NCBI GenBank assembly: GCA_002729525.1
Contig: PBYI01000053.1
Coordinates: forward strand, 372,001-436,000
Length of the DNA stretch: 64,000 nucleotides
Direction: 5' to 3'
Source of the DNA: Nocardioides sp.
GTDB taxonomy: Bacteria > Actinomycetota > Actinomycetes > Propionibacteriales > Nocardioidaceae
Both the position numbers and the translations under genes were made by a program. The notes beneath the pieces are model-generated. The model was not told the origin of the DNA, ran no database searches, and saw nothing but the letters and a program-made list of their open reading frames with translations. Position 1 is the stretch's first letter; the number at the start of each line of letters is the position of its first letter. Below, piece after piece: positions 1-7,367 of the stretch.

Positions 1-1
1 G

Positions 2-622
2 CCGGTGCAGCTGACGGCGTTCCTGTTCGGCATGTCGGTGCTCGGCGCGCAGATCCCGCTGTCGACGTACGCCCGGACCGACCCGGACGTCGTCGGCTAC
101 GGCCTCGGGGCGGACGCGTCGTTCGTGTCCACCCTGGTCGGGCTGTACGTCGTCTTCCTCGCGGTCGGCGCGTTCACGCTGCCCCTCACCGCGCGGCTGC
201 TCGGCCCGCGCGGGTCGCTCGTCGCGTCCGCGCTGCTGGTGTCGGCGGGCTACGCGCTGTGGATCCCGTTCCACGACTCGACCACGCAGGCGCTGGTCAA
301 CATGGCCGTCGCCGGGCTCGGGTCGGGCGCGCTCGTGGCCGCGCTGCCGGCTGCTGCCGCAGCTGCCGCCCCGCCCGAGCGCACCGGCTTCGCGACCGGC
401 ATGACCAACGCGACCAAGACCGTCGGCGGCGCGATCGCCTCGTCGGTGTTCGCGATCGCGCTCGCCTCCGCGGGGTCGATCGACGACCCGGTGGAGGGCG
501 CGGCTCCGCTGTCGGGCTACCTCACGGTGTGGGCGGTGTGTGCCGTGGCCGCACTCGGGGCGGCGGTGGTGCTGGGGGCGCAGCGGCCGGCGGAGGTGTC
601 AGTTTCACCGGCCGGCCGGTGA
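2..622 (+). CDS. MFS transporter, C-terminal part (5' end outside window)
   Basis: The reading frame is open from the window edge to a TGA at 620-622 and codes for about 205 residues. Hydrophobic segments alternate with short loops, as in the last five or six membrane helices of a major facilitator superfamily drug-efflux type transporter. The motif around 'GFATGMTNATKTVGGAIASS' is typical of the second half of DHA-type exporters. The substrate cannot be told. The last codons (VSVSPAGR) and the stop lie inside the first copy of the palindromic element at 600-690, so the C-terminus has been shaped by that element. Confidence 0.8.
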   Translation, partial: PVQLTAFLFGMSVLGAQIPLSTYARTDPDVVGYGLGADASFVSTLVGLYVVFLAVGAFTLPLTARLLGPRGSLVASALLVSAGYALWIPFHDSTTQALVNMAVAGLGSGALVAALPAAAAAAAPPERTGFATGMTNATKTVGGAIASSVFAIALASAGSIDDPVEGAAPLSGYLTVWAVCAVAALGAAVVLGAQRPAEVSVSPAGR

Positions 623-690
623 TTCTGACGCTCGTCGTACGAAGTTTCGTCGGACAAGCAGCAGTTTCACCGGCCGGCCGGTGAAACTGC
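600..690. repeat. Direct repeat of a GC-rich palindrome between convergent genes
   Basis: The 23 nt at 600-622 are repeated exactly at 662-684. Both copies hold the 18-bp perfect palindrome TCACCGGCCGGCCGGTGA. In the right copy the symmetry extends to a 30-bp perfect palindrome (661-690), in which flanking GCAGTT and AACTGC also pair. The spacer carries a small inverted repeat (ACGAA/TTCGT) near 639-650. The element lies between the converging MFS gene and ilvE, so it could end transcription in both directions, but there is no T-run. It could also be a dispersed extragenic palindrome. Confidence 0.75.
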
Positions 691-708
691 CGAGGCCCCG
701 AGCACCCC

Positions 709-1782
709 TCAGACGACCTTCCGCATCCACCCGAACGAGTCGTCCGCCCGACCGAACTGCACGTCGACCAGCGCCTGACGCACCCGCGTGGTGAGCTCGG
801 TCGAGGCCGGGGCCGGCGCGGAGCCGCCGTCCCAGCGCAGCTCGCCGACGGGCGTGACGACGGCGGCCGTGCCGCAGGCGAAGACCTCGACGATGCGGCC
901 CGAGGTCACGCCCTCGCGCCACTCGTCGATGGAGAAGCGGCGCTCCTCGACCGGGTGGCCGAGTGTGCGGCACAGCTCGATGATGCTGGCGCGGGTGATG
1001 CCCTCGAGGATCGTGCCGGTCTCGGGCGTGACGATGGAGCCGTCGTCGTGCACGAAGTACATGTTCATGCCGCCGAGCTCCTCGACGTACTGCCCCTCCT
1101 GGGCGTCGAGGAAGACGACCTGGTCGCAGCCGTGGGAGATGGCCTCCTGCTGCGCGACGAGCGACGAGGCGTAGTTGCCGCCGGTCTTGGCCGCGCCCAT
1201 GCCGCCGCGACCCGCGCGGGTGTACTCCTCGGTCAGCCACAGGTCGACAGGCTTCACGCCGCCCTTGAAGTAGGCGCCGGCGGGGCTGGCGATGACCATG
1301 AAGGTGACGTGCTGGGACGGGCGCACGCCCAGGAAGGTCTCGGAGGCGAACATGAACGGCCGCAGGTAGAGCGACTTCTCACCGGCGTTGTCCGGCACCC
1401 ACCGCTCGTCGATGCGCACGAGGGCGTCGACGGCGTCGAGGAAGTCCTCGACGGGAAGGACGGGCAGCGCGAGGCGCTCGCTGGACCGGACCATCCGCTC
1501 GGCGTTGGCCTCGGGGCGGAAGGTCCACACCGAGCCGTCGTCGTGGCGGTAGGCCTTCATGCCCTCGAAGATCTCCTGCGCGTAGTGCAGGACCGCGGTC
1601 GCGGGGTCGAGGGTGAGGGGGCCGTACGGCGTGATGCGGGCGTCGTGCCAGCCCTTCTCGGGCGTCCACTCCACCGTGAACATGTGGTCGGTGAAGTGGG
1701 TGCCGAACCCGGGCGCGGCGAGGATCTCCGCGAGCCGCTCGTCGCTGACGGGGTTCGGGTTCGGCGTGGTGCTGATCTCCAT
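709..1782 (-). CDS. ilvE: Branched-chain amino acid aminotransferase
   Basis: PLP-dependent fold-type IV aminotransferase for the last step of Leu, Ile and Val synthesis, with glutamate as amino donor; cytoplasmic. The protein is about 357 residues, the usual length of long actinobacterial IlvE. The PLP lysine is about K199 in 'GMGAAKTGGNYASS', and 'EIFEGMKAYR' and 'EELGGMNMYFV' are family signatures. ATG at 1782 is chosen because a -10-like TAAGTT (1790-1795) lies 7 nt upstream with no ribosome site, which fits a leaderless mRNA; a TTG at 1791 would add three residues. It lies downstream of leuB on the same strand, about 100 nt apart. Confidence 0.95.
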   Translation of the reverse strand: MEISTTPNPNPVSDERLAEILAAPGFGTHFTDHMFTVEWTPEKGWHDARITPYGPLTLDPATAVLHYAQEIFEGMKAYRHDDGSVWTFRPEANAERMVRSSERLALPVLPVEDFLDAVDALVRIDERWVPDNAGEKSLYLRPFMFASETFLGVRPSQHVTFMVIASPAGAYFKGGVKPVDLWLTEEYTRAGRGGMGAAKTGGNYASSLVAQQEAISHGCDQVVFLDAQEGQYVEELGGMNMYFVHDDGSIVTPETGTILEGITRASIIELCRTLGHPVEERRFSIDEWREGVTSGRIVEVFACGTAAVVTPVGELRWDGGSAPAPASTELTTRVRQALVDVQFGRADDSFGWMRKVV

Positions 1783-1891
1783 GGGCGGCAACTTAGTAGG
1801 CCTTCCTAGAACACGGGAGCGCGGTGTCGGTCGCAGAGCGCACCGCGGCCCCGTGGTCGTCGTCGACGCACCGGGCCCAGGGGGCGGTGGC

Positions 1892-3010
1892 TCAGCCGGC
1901 TACTCGGGCGGCGACCGCGTCGCCGACCTCGGAGGTACGCCGCGGCGCGGTGTCGCCGGCCTCCGCGCGGGCGGTGAGGTCGGCCAGGACGGCGTCCTCG
2001 ACGGCGCTCGCGGCGTCGGTGAGCCCGAGGTGGTCGAGCATGAGCGACACCGAGAGGATCGCGGCGGTCGGGTCGGCCTTCTGCTGGCCGGCGATGTCGG
2101 GCGCGGAGCCGTGCACCGGCTCGAACATGCTCGGCGTGGTGCGGTCGGGGTTGACGTTGCCGGACGCCGCCAGGCCGATGCCGCCGGTGACGGCTGCAGC
2201 GAGGTCGGTGACGATGTCGCCAAAGAGGTTGTCGGTGACGACGACGTCGAAGCGGCCGGGGTTGGTCGAGAGGTGGATCATCGCCGCGTCGACGTGCATG
2301 TAGTCGAGCGTGACGTCGGGGTACTCCGCGGCGACGGCCTGGGTGGTACGCCACCACAGCGAGCCGGCGTGCACGAGCACGTTGGTCTTGTGGACCAGGG
2401 TGACCTGCTTGCGGGGCCGGCGGGTGGCGCGCTCGAAGGCGTCGCGGACGACGCGCTCCACGCCGTACGCGGTGTTGACCGACACCTCGGTGGCGACCTC
2501 GGCCGGGGTGCCGACGCGCAGGGCGCCGCCGTTGCCGGTGTAGGGCCCCTCGGTGCCCTCGCGGACGACGACGAAGTCGATCGGGTTCTCGCCCAGGGTG
2601 GCGGGCGAGAGCGGCGAGACCGAGCCGGGGTAGAGCTTGGAGGGCCGCAGGTTGACGTAGTGGTCGAGCTCGAAGCGCAGGCGCAGCAGCAGGCCGCGCT
2701 CGAGGATGCCCGGGGGCAGGTTCGGGTCGTTGGGCTTGCCGCCCACGGCTCCGAGGAGGATGGCGTCGTGCTCGCGGATCTCGCCGAGCACGGAGTCGGG
2801 AAGCACCTCGCCGGTCGCCAGGTAGTTCTCCGCGCCGAGGTCGTAGCGGGTCTGCTCGAACTTCACGCCGCTGGGCGCGACGACCTCGAGGACCTTGAGC
2901 GCCTCGGGCACGACCTCCTGGCCGATGCCGTCGCCGGGGACGACGGCGAGCCGCACGGTGCCGAAGGCAGCGGCGGTGGACGGGCTGGTGGAGGTCGAGG
3001 AGTCGCTCAT
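1892..3010 (-). CDS. leuB: 3-isopropylmalate dehydrogenase
   Basis: Oxidative decarboxylation of 3-isopropylmalate in leucine synthesis, NAD-dependent, cytoplasmic. The protein is about 372 residues. Signatures of the isocitrate/isopropylmalate dehydrogenase family are present: '[11 protein letters not shown]' at the N-terminus, '[17 protein letters not shown]', the conserved Tyr in '[12 protein letters not shown]', the Lys in 'LVHKTNVL', and the metal-binding aspartates in '[16 protein letters not shown]'. ATG 3010 follows the stop of the 45-aa gene by 11 nt, so the two are probably co-transcribed. The first ~20 residues are Ser/Thr-rich and not conserved. ilvE follows downstream. Confidence 0.95.
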   Translation of the reverse strand: MSDSSTSTSPSTAAAFGTVRLAVVPGDGIGQEVVPEALKVLEVVAPSGVKFEQTRYDLGAENYLATGEVLPDSVLGEIREHDAILLGAVGGKPNDPNLPPGILERGLLLRLRFELDHYVNLRPSKLYPGSVSPLSPATLGENPIDFVVVREGTEGPYTGNGGALRVGTPAEVATEVSVNTAYGVERVVRDAFERATRRPRKQVTLVHKTNVLVHAGSLWWRTTQAVAAEYPDVTLDYMHVDAAMIHLSTNPGRFDVVVTDNLFGDIVTDLAAAVTGGIGLAASGNVNPDRTTPSMFEPVHGSAPDIAGQQKADPTAAILSVSLMLDHLGLTDAASAVEDAVLADLTARAEAGDTAPRRTSEVGDAVAARVAG

Positions 3011-3021
3011 GGGGCCAGAGG

Positions 3022-3159
3022 TTAGTTGTCGTCGGGGCGCTCGCCGGCGCCGTCTCGCAGGTCGAGGGACGCCTGGACGCCGGAGCGGGCTGCGGAGGCG
3101 TGGGCGTCCTCGTCGCGGCGGTGCTTGGCCGGGCCCCAGTCGGGATACATGTCGTACAT
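3022..3159 (-). CDS. Small conserved-looking protein (45 aa), function unknown
   Basis: A 45-residue reading frame starting [18 protein letters not shown] and ending in a charged tail. The start is supported by a strong ribosome site (AAGGAG, 8 nt before ATG 3159). It stops 11 nt before the leuB start, so the two are likely one transcript. No membrane segment or known domain is visible. The aromatic N-terminus followed by a basic/acidic helix suggests a small cytoplasmic protein. I do not recognise a function; placement ahead of leuB suggests only co-expression. Confidence 0.7.
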   Translation of the reverse strand: MYDMYPDWGPAKHRRDEDAHASAARSGVQASLDLRDGAGERPDDN

Positions 3160-3627
3160 CGCGGTTCTCCTTCGGTGCGGTGCTGCGGAGTGCTGCGAGA
3201 TGCAGCGGGGTGTGCGGTGTGGATCCGGTCGGCTGGGCCGCGTCCGGAGATGACCGCACGGAGGGCGACGGTGTCCCCGGGTCACGGGGACGGTGTCACC
3301 ACCGAGGAGAGCGGATCGCGCGTTGCCACGAGGTTGCCCGCCGCGAGGTCATCACCAGGCGTGGTCGTCGAGAGGACGACCGGAGGTGTGAGACCTGCTG
3401 GGGCGCGGAGCACGCGTCGCCGACCACCGCGGCGAGGTGGCCTCACTTACAGGGTTGATACCCGCTGGGCCCCGCCGCGGCGCGCGATAAGTACGAGCAC
3501 ATTCTGCATGGTGCTGAGAGCGTACGTCGCTCCCCCGGGTCCCGGCCACGGTTTTGCGACACCGTCCGGATCGCGAGACCAGGGTCACTCATCGGCCGAG
3601 GACGCCCGGCGGAGTCACAATGGGGCG
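3160..3627. other. Divergent intergenic region upstream of the leuB unit and the methyltransferase gene
   Basis: 468 nt without an assured gene. On the minus strand it holds a candidate leader peptide (3447-3509, listed separately). Between that and the small gene lies a perfect 7-bp stem GTCCCCG/CGGGGAC (3273-3279 with 3285-3291), flanked by a direct repeat CGGTGTC; it has no T-run. On the plus strand CACAAT (3616-3621) lies 6 nt before ATG 3628 and could be the -10 of a leaderless methyltransferase mRNA. Confidence 0.5.
3447..3509 (-). CDS. Candidate BCAA leader peptide of the leuB unit (20 aa)
   Basis: The minus-strand frame reads MQNVLVLIARRGGAQRVSTL and then stops. The run of Val, Leu, Val, Leu, Ile codons followed by Ala-Arg-Arg resembles actinobacterial ilvB leader peptides (the Corynebacterium ilvBNC leader, from memory, has LVVVTARRLP) and the ilvB leader in this window. 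A weak -10-like TACGCT lies 9 nt upstream. No clear terminator with a T-run follows, so attenuation is unproven. It may be a chance short frame. Confidence 0.35.
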   Translation of the reverse strand: MQNVLVLIARRGGAQRVSTL

Positions 3628-4197
3628 ATGAGCTCCTGGCCGGACCTGCCCGACGTCGTCAACCGGGCCTTCGACGTCACCCGACGCGCGGGCTACGTGT
3701 CGTTCTGCCGCAACGAGACCGGCCGCCTCCTCGCCACCCTCGCCTCGACGCGCGACGGCGTGATGGCGGAGTTCGGCACCGGCACGGGCGTCGGTACGGC
3801 GTGGCTGCGGTCGGGCGTGCGCGGCGAGAAGGCCAGCATCGTCACCGCCGAGCTCGACCCCGCCCTGGCGTCGGCGGCCTCGGAGATCTTCGCCGACGAC
3901 CCGCAGGTCGAGGTCACCGCGGCCGACTGGTCGACGCTGCGCGACCGCGGGCCGTTCTCGCTGCTCTTCCTGGACGCCGGACAGCCGGGCGAGGTCGACG
4001 TCGACACCGTCGCCGACCTGGTCGAGGACGGCGGCATCGTGGTGCTCGACGACTTCCTGCCCAGCCACGGCTGGCCGCCGATGGCCGGCGGCCGCGTCGA
4101 CAACCTCCGGCAGCGCTGGCTCACCGACGAGCGGTTCACCGCCGTCGAGGTGATGGTCGCCCCGGACGCTGCGACGATCATCGCGACGAAGCGGTAG
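3628..4197 (+). CDS. SAM-dependent O-methyltransferase-like protein
   Basis: 189 residues with a class I methyltransferase fold. The SAM-binding glycine loop 'EFGTGTGVGTAWL' is at about 48-60, the acidic end of strand 2 at 'VTAELDP', and the strand-4 motif is 'LLFLDAG'. This resembles the O-methyltransferase/class I SAM family COG4122; the acceptor is unknown. ATG 3628 is chosen because translation from ATG 3620 stops after three codons, and CACAAT sits 6 nt upstream. The gene stands alone, divergent from leuB and convergent with the FHA gene, 13 nt away. Confidence 0.8.
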   Translation: MSSWPDLPDVVNRAFDVTRRAGYVSFCRNETGRLLATLASTRDGVMAEFGTGTGVGTAWLRSGVRGEKASIVTAELDPALASAASEIFADDPQVEVTAADWSTLRDRGPFSLLFLDAGQPGEVDVDTVADLVEDGGIVVLDDFLPSHGWPPMAGGRVDNLRQRWLTDERFTAVEVMVAPDAATIIATKR

Positions 4198-4210
4198 CGC
4201 GCCCCCGGGC

Positions 4211-4984
4211 TCAGGCCTCGCCGGGCGCGGCGCGGCGCAGCACGACCCGGGTCCACGCGCCGAGGTAGATCCGCGAGTCGTCGGTGATCTCGGTCTTCTG
4301 ACCCGGCGCCAGCGGCGTGACCGGCAACGGGCCGCCGGCGTCGCCGACGTACGTGCCGTTGGAGGAGCCGAGGTCCTCGACGAACCAGCGGGTGCCGTCG
4401 GTGGTGAGCTGGGCGTGACGCCGGCTGATGCCGTGGTCGGAGCCGAGGTCGAGCTCGGGGTCGATGCCGCGGCTGCGGGACGACCGGCCGATGAGGTTGG
4501 ACCGGTGCCGCAGCACCACGACGGTCGGCAGCCCGGGCGAGGGCAGCGGGTCGGTGGACTCCTGGTCGGCGTACCAGTCGGGGTCGATCCAGACCTCCGC
4601 GACCCAGGGCTCCGCGGGCGGCGGCGACGGGTTGCCCGACGGTGCTCCGGGTGACGGCGAGGACGCGGCCGGTGGGGACGGCGCGGAGGCGGCCGCGGGG
4701 ACGGGCGGGGTCAGCGGCGTGGGGTCGACCGGGCGCGGCATGGTGCCGGTGGTGAAGTCGTAGCCGCAGGACTCGCAGAACAGCGCGGCCGGCGGGTGGG
4801 CGGCCCCGCACGAGGGGCACTCCCCCGCGGCCGAGGCGTCCGGCCCCGAGAACGACGACGGAGCCGGGCTCGGCGCCGGTGCAGCCGGCGTCGACGACTG
4901 CTGCGCCGGGTCGATCACCGCACCGCAGGTGTCGCAGTAGTCGGTGGCGTCGGAGTCGTGGCCGGCCGGGCAGACGACGCTCAT
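4211..4984 (-). CDS. Zinc-ribbon and FHA-domain protein (phosphothreonine reader)
   Basis: 257 residues. The N-terminus has two Cys4 zinc-ribbon modules (CPAGHDSDATDYCDTCG at ~5-21 and CPSCGAAHPPAALFCESCG at ~55-73), then a Pro/Ala/Ser linker (~75-125). The C-terminal FHA domain carries the conserved GRS, SRRH and SSNGTYV motifs. FHA domains bind phosphothreonine, so this is the likely reader of PknG kinase activity. Last gene of the ten-gene operon; its ATG overlaps the vWA stop by 4 nt (ATGA). Unlike GarA/OdhI it has no N-terminal TTS-type phospho-acceptor motif that I can see, so a separate role is likely. Confidence 0.88.
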   Translation of the reverse strand: MSVVCPAGHDSDATDYCDTCGAVIDPAQQSSTPAAPAPSPAPSSFSGPDASAAGECPSCGAAHPPAALFCESCGYDFTTGTMPRPVDPTPLTPPVPAAASAPSPPAASSPSPGAPSGNPSPPPAEPWVAEVWIDPDWYADQESTDPLPSPGLPTVVVLRHRSNLIGRSSRSRGIDPELDLGSDHGISRRHAQLTTDGTRWFVEDLGSSNGTYVGDAGGPLPVTPLAPGQKTEITDDSRIYLGAWTRVVLRRAAPGEA

Positions 4985-6258
4985 CGCTTGACCCGGGTGG
5001 TCTTGGTCGAGGCGGTGTCGAGGGCCATCTCGTCGGCTTTGTTGATCGCAGCCTTGAGCTGCACGGTGCCCTCGCGCTCGTCGACGACGTCGACGACCTT
5101 GCGGAGCTTGGTGGTCGCCTCGGCGTTGCCGGTCGCGGCCGCGAGCTGGACGGCGCGACCGAGCTTGGTGGTCGCGGTCGCGTCGTCGCCGGAGGCCTTC
5201 GCGGCGAGGCCCTCCTGGATGGCGGCGGCGAGCTCGGTCTGACCGGTGTAGTGCGCGACCTGCTCGTCGATGCCGGCGGTCAGGTCGGTGTTGTTCGACC
5301 AGGTCGCCTTCACCAGCGCCTGGGTGACGACCTGGTCGTCGACGGCGAGCTGCACCCGCGCCGCGAGCTGCTCCTGCCCGATCGCACGCGCCGCGACCCG
5401 GATCGCGACGTGGTAGTCGCGGGACTCGTCGGCCCACGCACCCGTCGGGTAGGCCCCGGTCAGTGCGTTGACCTCGGTACGCCGTGCCGTGAGGTCCTCG
5501 ACCGTCGGCGAGACCTGGCGGACGAAGAGCACCTGGGCGCCCTGCGGCGTCCAGACCCGCAGCTGGGCGTCGGCCACGCCGCGCGCCATCGAGGCCTGCA
5601 TCATCGCCCGGAACTGCTGCTCCATCTCCTCGGGCTCCGGGATGATGTCGACCGTGCCGAGCAGCGCCTGCGCGATGCGGCGCACCTCCCCGACCTGCCA
5701 GTCGGTACCGGCGCCGCGGCAGTCGCACTGGAAGTAGCCGGTGGCGCGCTGGATCGCCTCGGTGAGCATGTGGTCGCTCTCGCGGTTCTCGCCGTCGGTC
5801 AGCAGGATCGCGTGCCGCTGGGTCACCTGCGGAACCGACGCGAAGAGGCGTCCGGCGAGATCGAGCCAGGTGCTGATGGCGGTGCCGCCGCTGCCGACGA
5901 AGTTGCTGACGGCCTGCTGGGCCGCGGCGCGGGTGGAGGCGTCCATCCGGACCATCCCGGGACCGGAGGAGACGTTGGGGTAGGCCAGCATGGCCTGGTG
6001 CGAGCCGGCGATGACGGCGAACCAGGTGCCGTCGACGATCTCGCTGAGCGCGGCGGACGCCGCCTCCTTGGCGGCCCGCATCGTCATCGGACCCATCGAG
6101 CCGGACGTGTCGACGATGATGATCTCGCCGGCCGCACCGGCGCCGGTCTGCCCGGCCGTGCCGGCCCCGGCGCAGCTCACGGTGACGATCGCGTTGACGT
6201 CGGTACCGCCGTCGGGCAGGTACTCGTTCTGGAAGACGGTGGCGCTGAACTCAGCCAT
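4981..6258 (-). CDS. vWA-domain protein (TerY-like)
   Basis: 425 residues. A von Willebrand A domain (~45-220) has the complete metal-ion-dependent adhesion site: DTSGSM, a Thr in 'GGTAIS' and 'LLTDGEN'. The ~200-residue C-terminal part is helical and soluble, with a Lys/Arg tail. No signal peptide or membrane segment, so it probably acts in the cytoplasm. vWA proteins next to a PP2C phosphatase and a Ser/Thr kinase form the 'TerY-P' triad described in tellurite-resistance type systems. GAGGGG precedes ATG 6258. It follows the PP2C gene by 11 nt and overlaps the FHA gene by 4 nt. Confidence 0.88.
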   Translation of the reverse strand: MAEFSATVFQNEYLPDGGTDVNAIVTVSCAGAGTAGQTGAGAAGEIIIVDTSGSMGPMTMRAAKEAASAALSEIVDGTWFAVIAGSHQAMLAYPNVSSGPGMVRMDASTRAAAQQAVSNFVGSGGTAISTWLDLAGRLFASVPQVTQRHAILLTDGENRESDHMLTEAIQRATGYFQCDCRGAGTDWQVGEVRRIAQALLGTVDIIPEPEEMEQQFRAMMQASMARGVADAQLRVWTPQGAQVLFVRQVSPTVEDLTARRTEVNALTGAYPTGAWADESRDYHVAIRVAARAIGQEQLAARVQLAVDDQVVTQALVKATWSNNTDLTAGIDEQVAHYTGQTELAAAIQEGLAAKASGDDATATTKLGRAVQLAAATGNAEATTKLRKVVDVVDEREGTVQLKAAINKADEMALDTASTKTTRVKR

Positions 6259-6269
6259 CGGTGCCCCTC

Positions 6270-7367
6270 TCAGGCAGTCGTCGGATCGGTGTCGCCCACG
6301 CGGGCGAGGGTCGCGGTGATGTTGTCGTGCCCGCCGGAGGCGTTGGCGAACGCCACCAGCCCGAGCGCGAGGTCGAGCGGCGTGGTGGCGCCGCCGGCCA
6401 CCAGGCTGCTCACCCGGTCGCCGAGGGCGATCGGCTCGGAGACGTAGTTCCACAGCCCGTCGGAGCAGGCGAGCACCCACCCCGGCCGGTCGAGGGCGAC
6501 GTACGCCGTGCGCGGGACGAGGTCGGGCGCGTCGACGCCCAGCCACTTGGTGATGGTGTGGGCGTGCGGGCCGTGCTCGGCGGTCTCGCGGTCGACCCCG
6601 GCGTCGATCTGCAGCTGGGCGCCGGAGTCGTCGGTGGAGACCAGCAGCGGCTCGCCGTCGTCGGGGACCCAGTAGACCCGGGAGTCGCCGATGGTGGCGA
6701 CCCAGAGGTCGGCGCCCTCGACGACCGCGCAGGCGAAGGTCGCCGACGCCGGGTGCGGGGAGTCGGGGTCGGTGGTGTCGACGATCGCGGCGTTGGCGGC
6801 GGCGACCGTGTCGGCGAGCGTGCGGGCCACCGCGGCCTGCCGCGCCTCGGGCGTGCCGGCGCCCTGCGGCAGACCGGTCGCCAGTGCGTCGCGGGCGGCC
6901 CGCGCCCCGGCGAGCGAGGCGACGTCGGAGTCGACGGAGCTGGACACCCCGTCGAGCACGACCAGCACGGCGCGCGAGCCCGGCGCCGGCTCGGCGCTGA
7001 GCGCCATGGCGTCCTCGTTGTCCTCGTGCACCAGGCCCCGGTCGCAGACGCCGGCCACCCAGGGCGCCGGGGTCTCGCGGAAGTGGTCGCGCTCCTTGGG
7101 CTGCTTGGCGCCGCACGTCTCGCACCAGCCGTCGGCGCCGACGGTGCCGCCGCAGGCCACGCACGGGCGCGGCGCGTGCTGGCGCGCGGCTCCCCGGCCC
7201 AGGGCCGTGGACACGATGAGGTCGTCGACGGTCAGGGGCGCCTCGTCGGTCGGTTCGGGCCGTACGTCGGCCGCGGTCGGCGCGGCGCCGACCTGCGACC
7301 CGCACGCCTCGCAGAACGACGCGCCGTCCTCCAGCGGCTCCCCGCAGGCGGGGCAGGCGGCGCTCAC
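6270..7367 (-). CDS. PP2C-type Ser/Thr protein phosphatase with zinc ribbons
   Basis: 365 residues. Two zinc-ribbon modules lie at the N-terminus (CPACGEPLEDGASFCEACG at ~5-23 and CVACGGTVGADGWCETCG at ~70-87), followed by a full PP2C/SpoIIE-like catalytic domain: 'DRGLVHEDNEDAM', 'LVVLDGVSS', 'ATIGDSRVYWV', 'LACSDGLWNYV' and 'GGHDNITATLA' provide the metal-binding aspartates. It likely reverses phosphorylation by the adjacent PknG. GTG 7367 is chosen because it overlaps the pknG stop by 4 nt and has GGAG 6 nt upstream; a GTG 12 nt earlier is possible. Confidence 0.92.
   Translation of the reverse strand: MSAACPACGEPLEDGASFCEACGSQVGAAPTAADVRPEPTDEAPLTVDDLIVSTALGRGAARQHAPRPCVACGGTVGADGWCETCGAKQPKERDHFRETPAPWVAGVCDRGLVHEDNEDAMALSAEPAPGSRAVLVVLDGVSSSVDSDVASLAGARAARDALATGLPQGAGTPEARQAAVARTLADTVAAANAAIVDTTDPDSPHPASATFACAVVEGADLWVATIGDSRVYWVPDDGEPLLVSTDDSGAQLQIDAGVDRETAEHGPHAHTITKWLGVDAPDLVPRTAYVALDRPGWVLACSDGLWNYVSEPIALGDRVSSLVAGGATTPLDLALGLVAFANASGGHDNITATLARVGDTDPTTA

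Noticed and set aside
1613..3025. Long open frame (470 codons) on the plus strand opposite ilvE/leuB
   Set aside because: Gly/Val/Arg-rich shadow of the high-GC antisense frame; no domain, and leuB and ilvE on the other strand have full family signatures.
3352..3588. 78-codon minus-strand frame in the gap before the methyltransferase
   Set aside because: No ribosome site, atypical composition; the shorter leader-like frame in another phase fits the context better.
4211..4984. GarA/OdhI orthologue
   Set aside because: The FHA domain matches, but the N-terminal phospho-acceptor TTS motif is absent and there are two zinc ribbons, so it is a different FHA protein.
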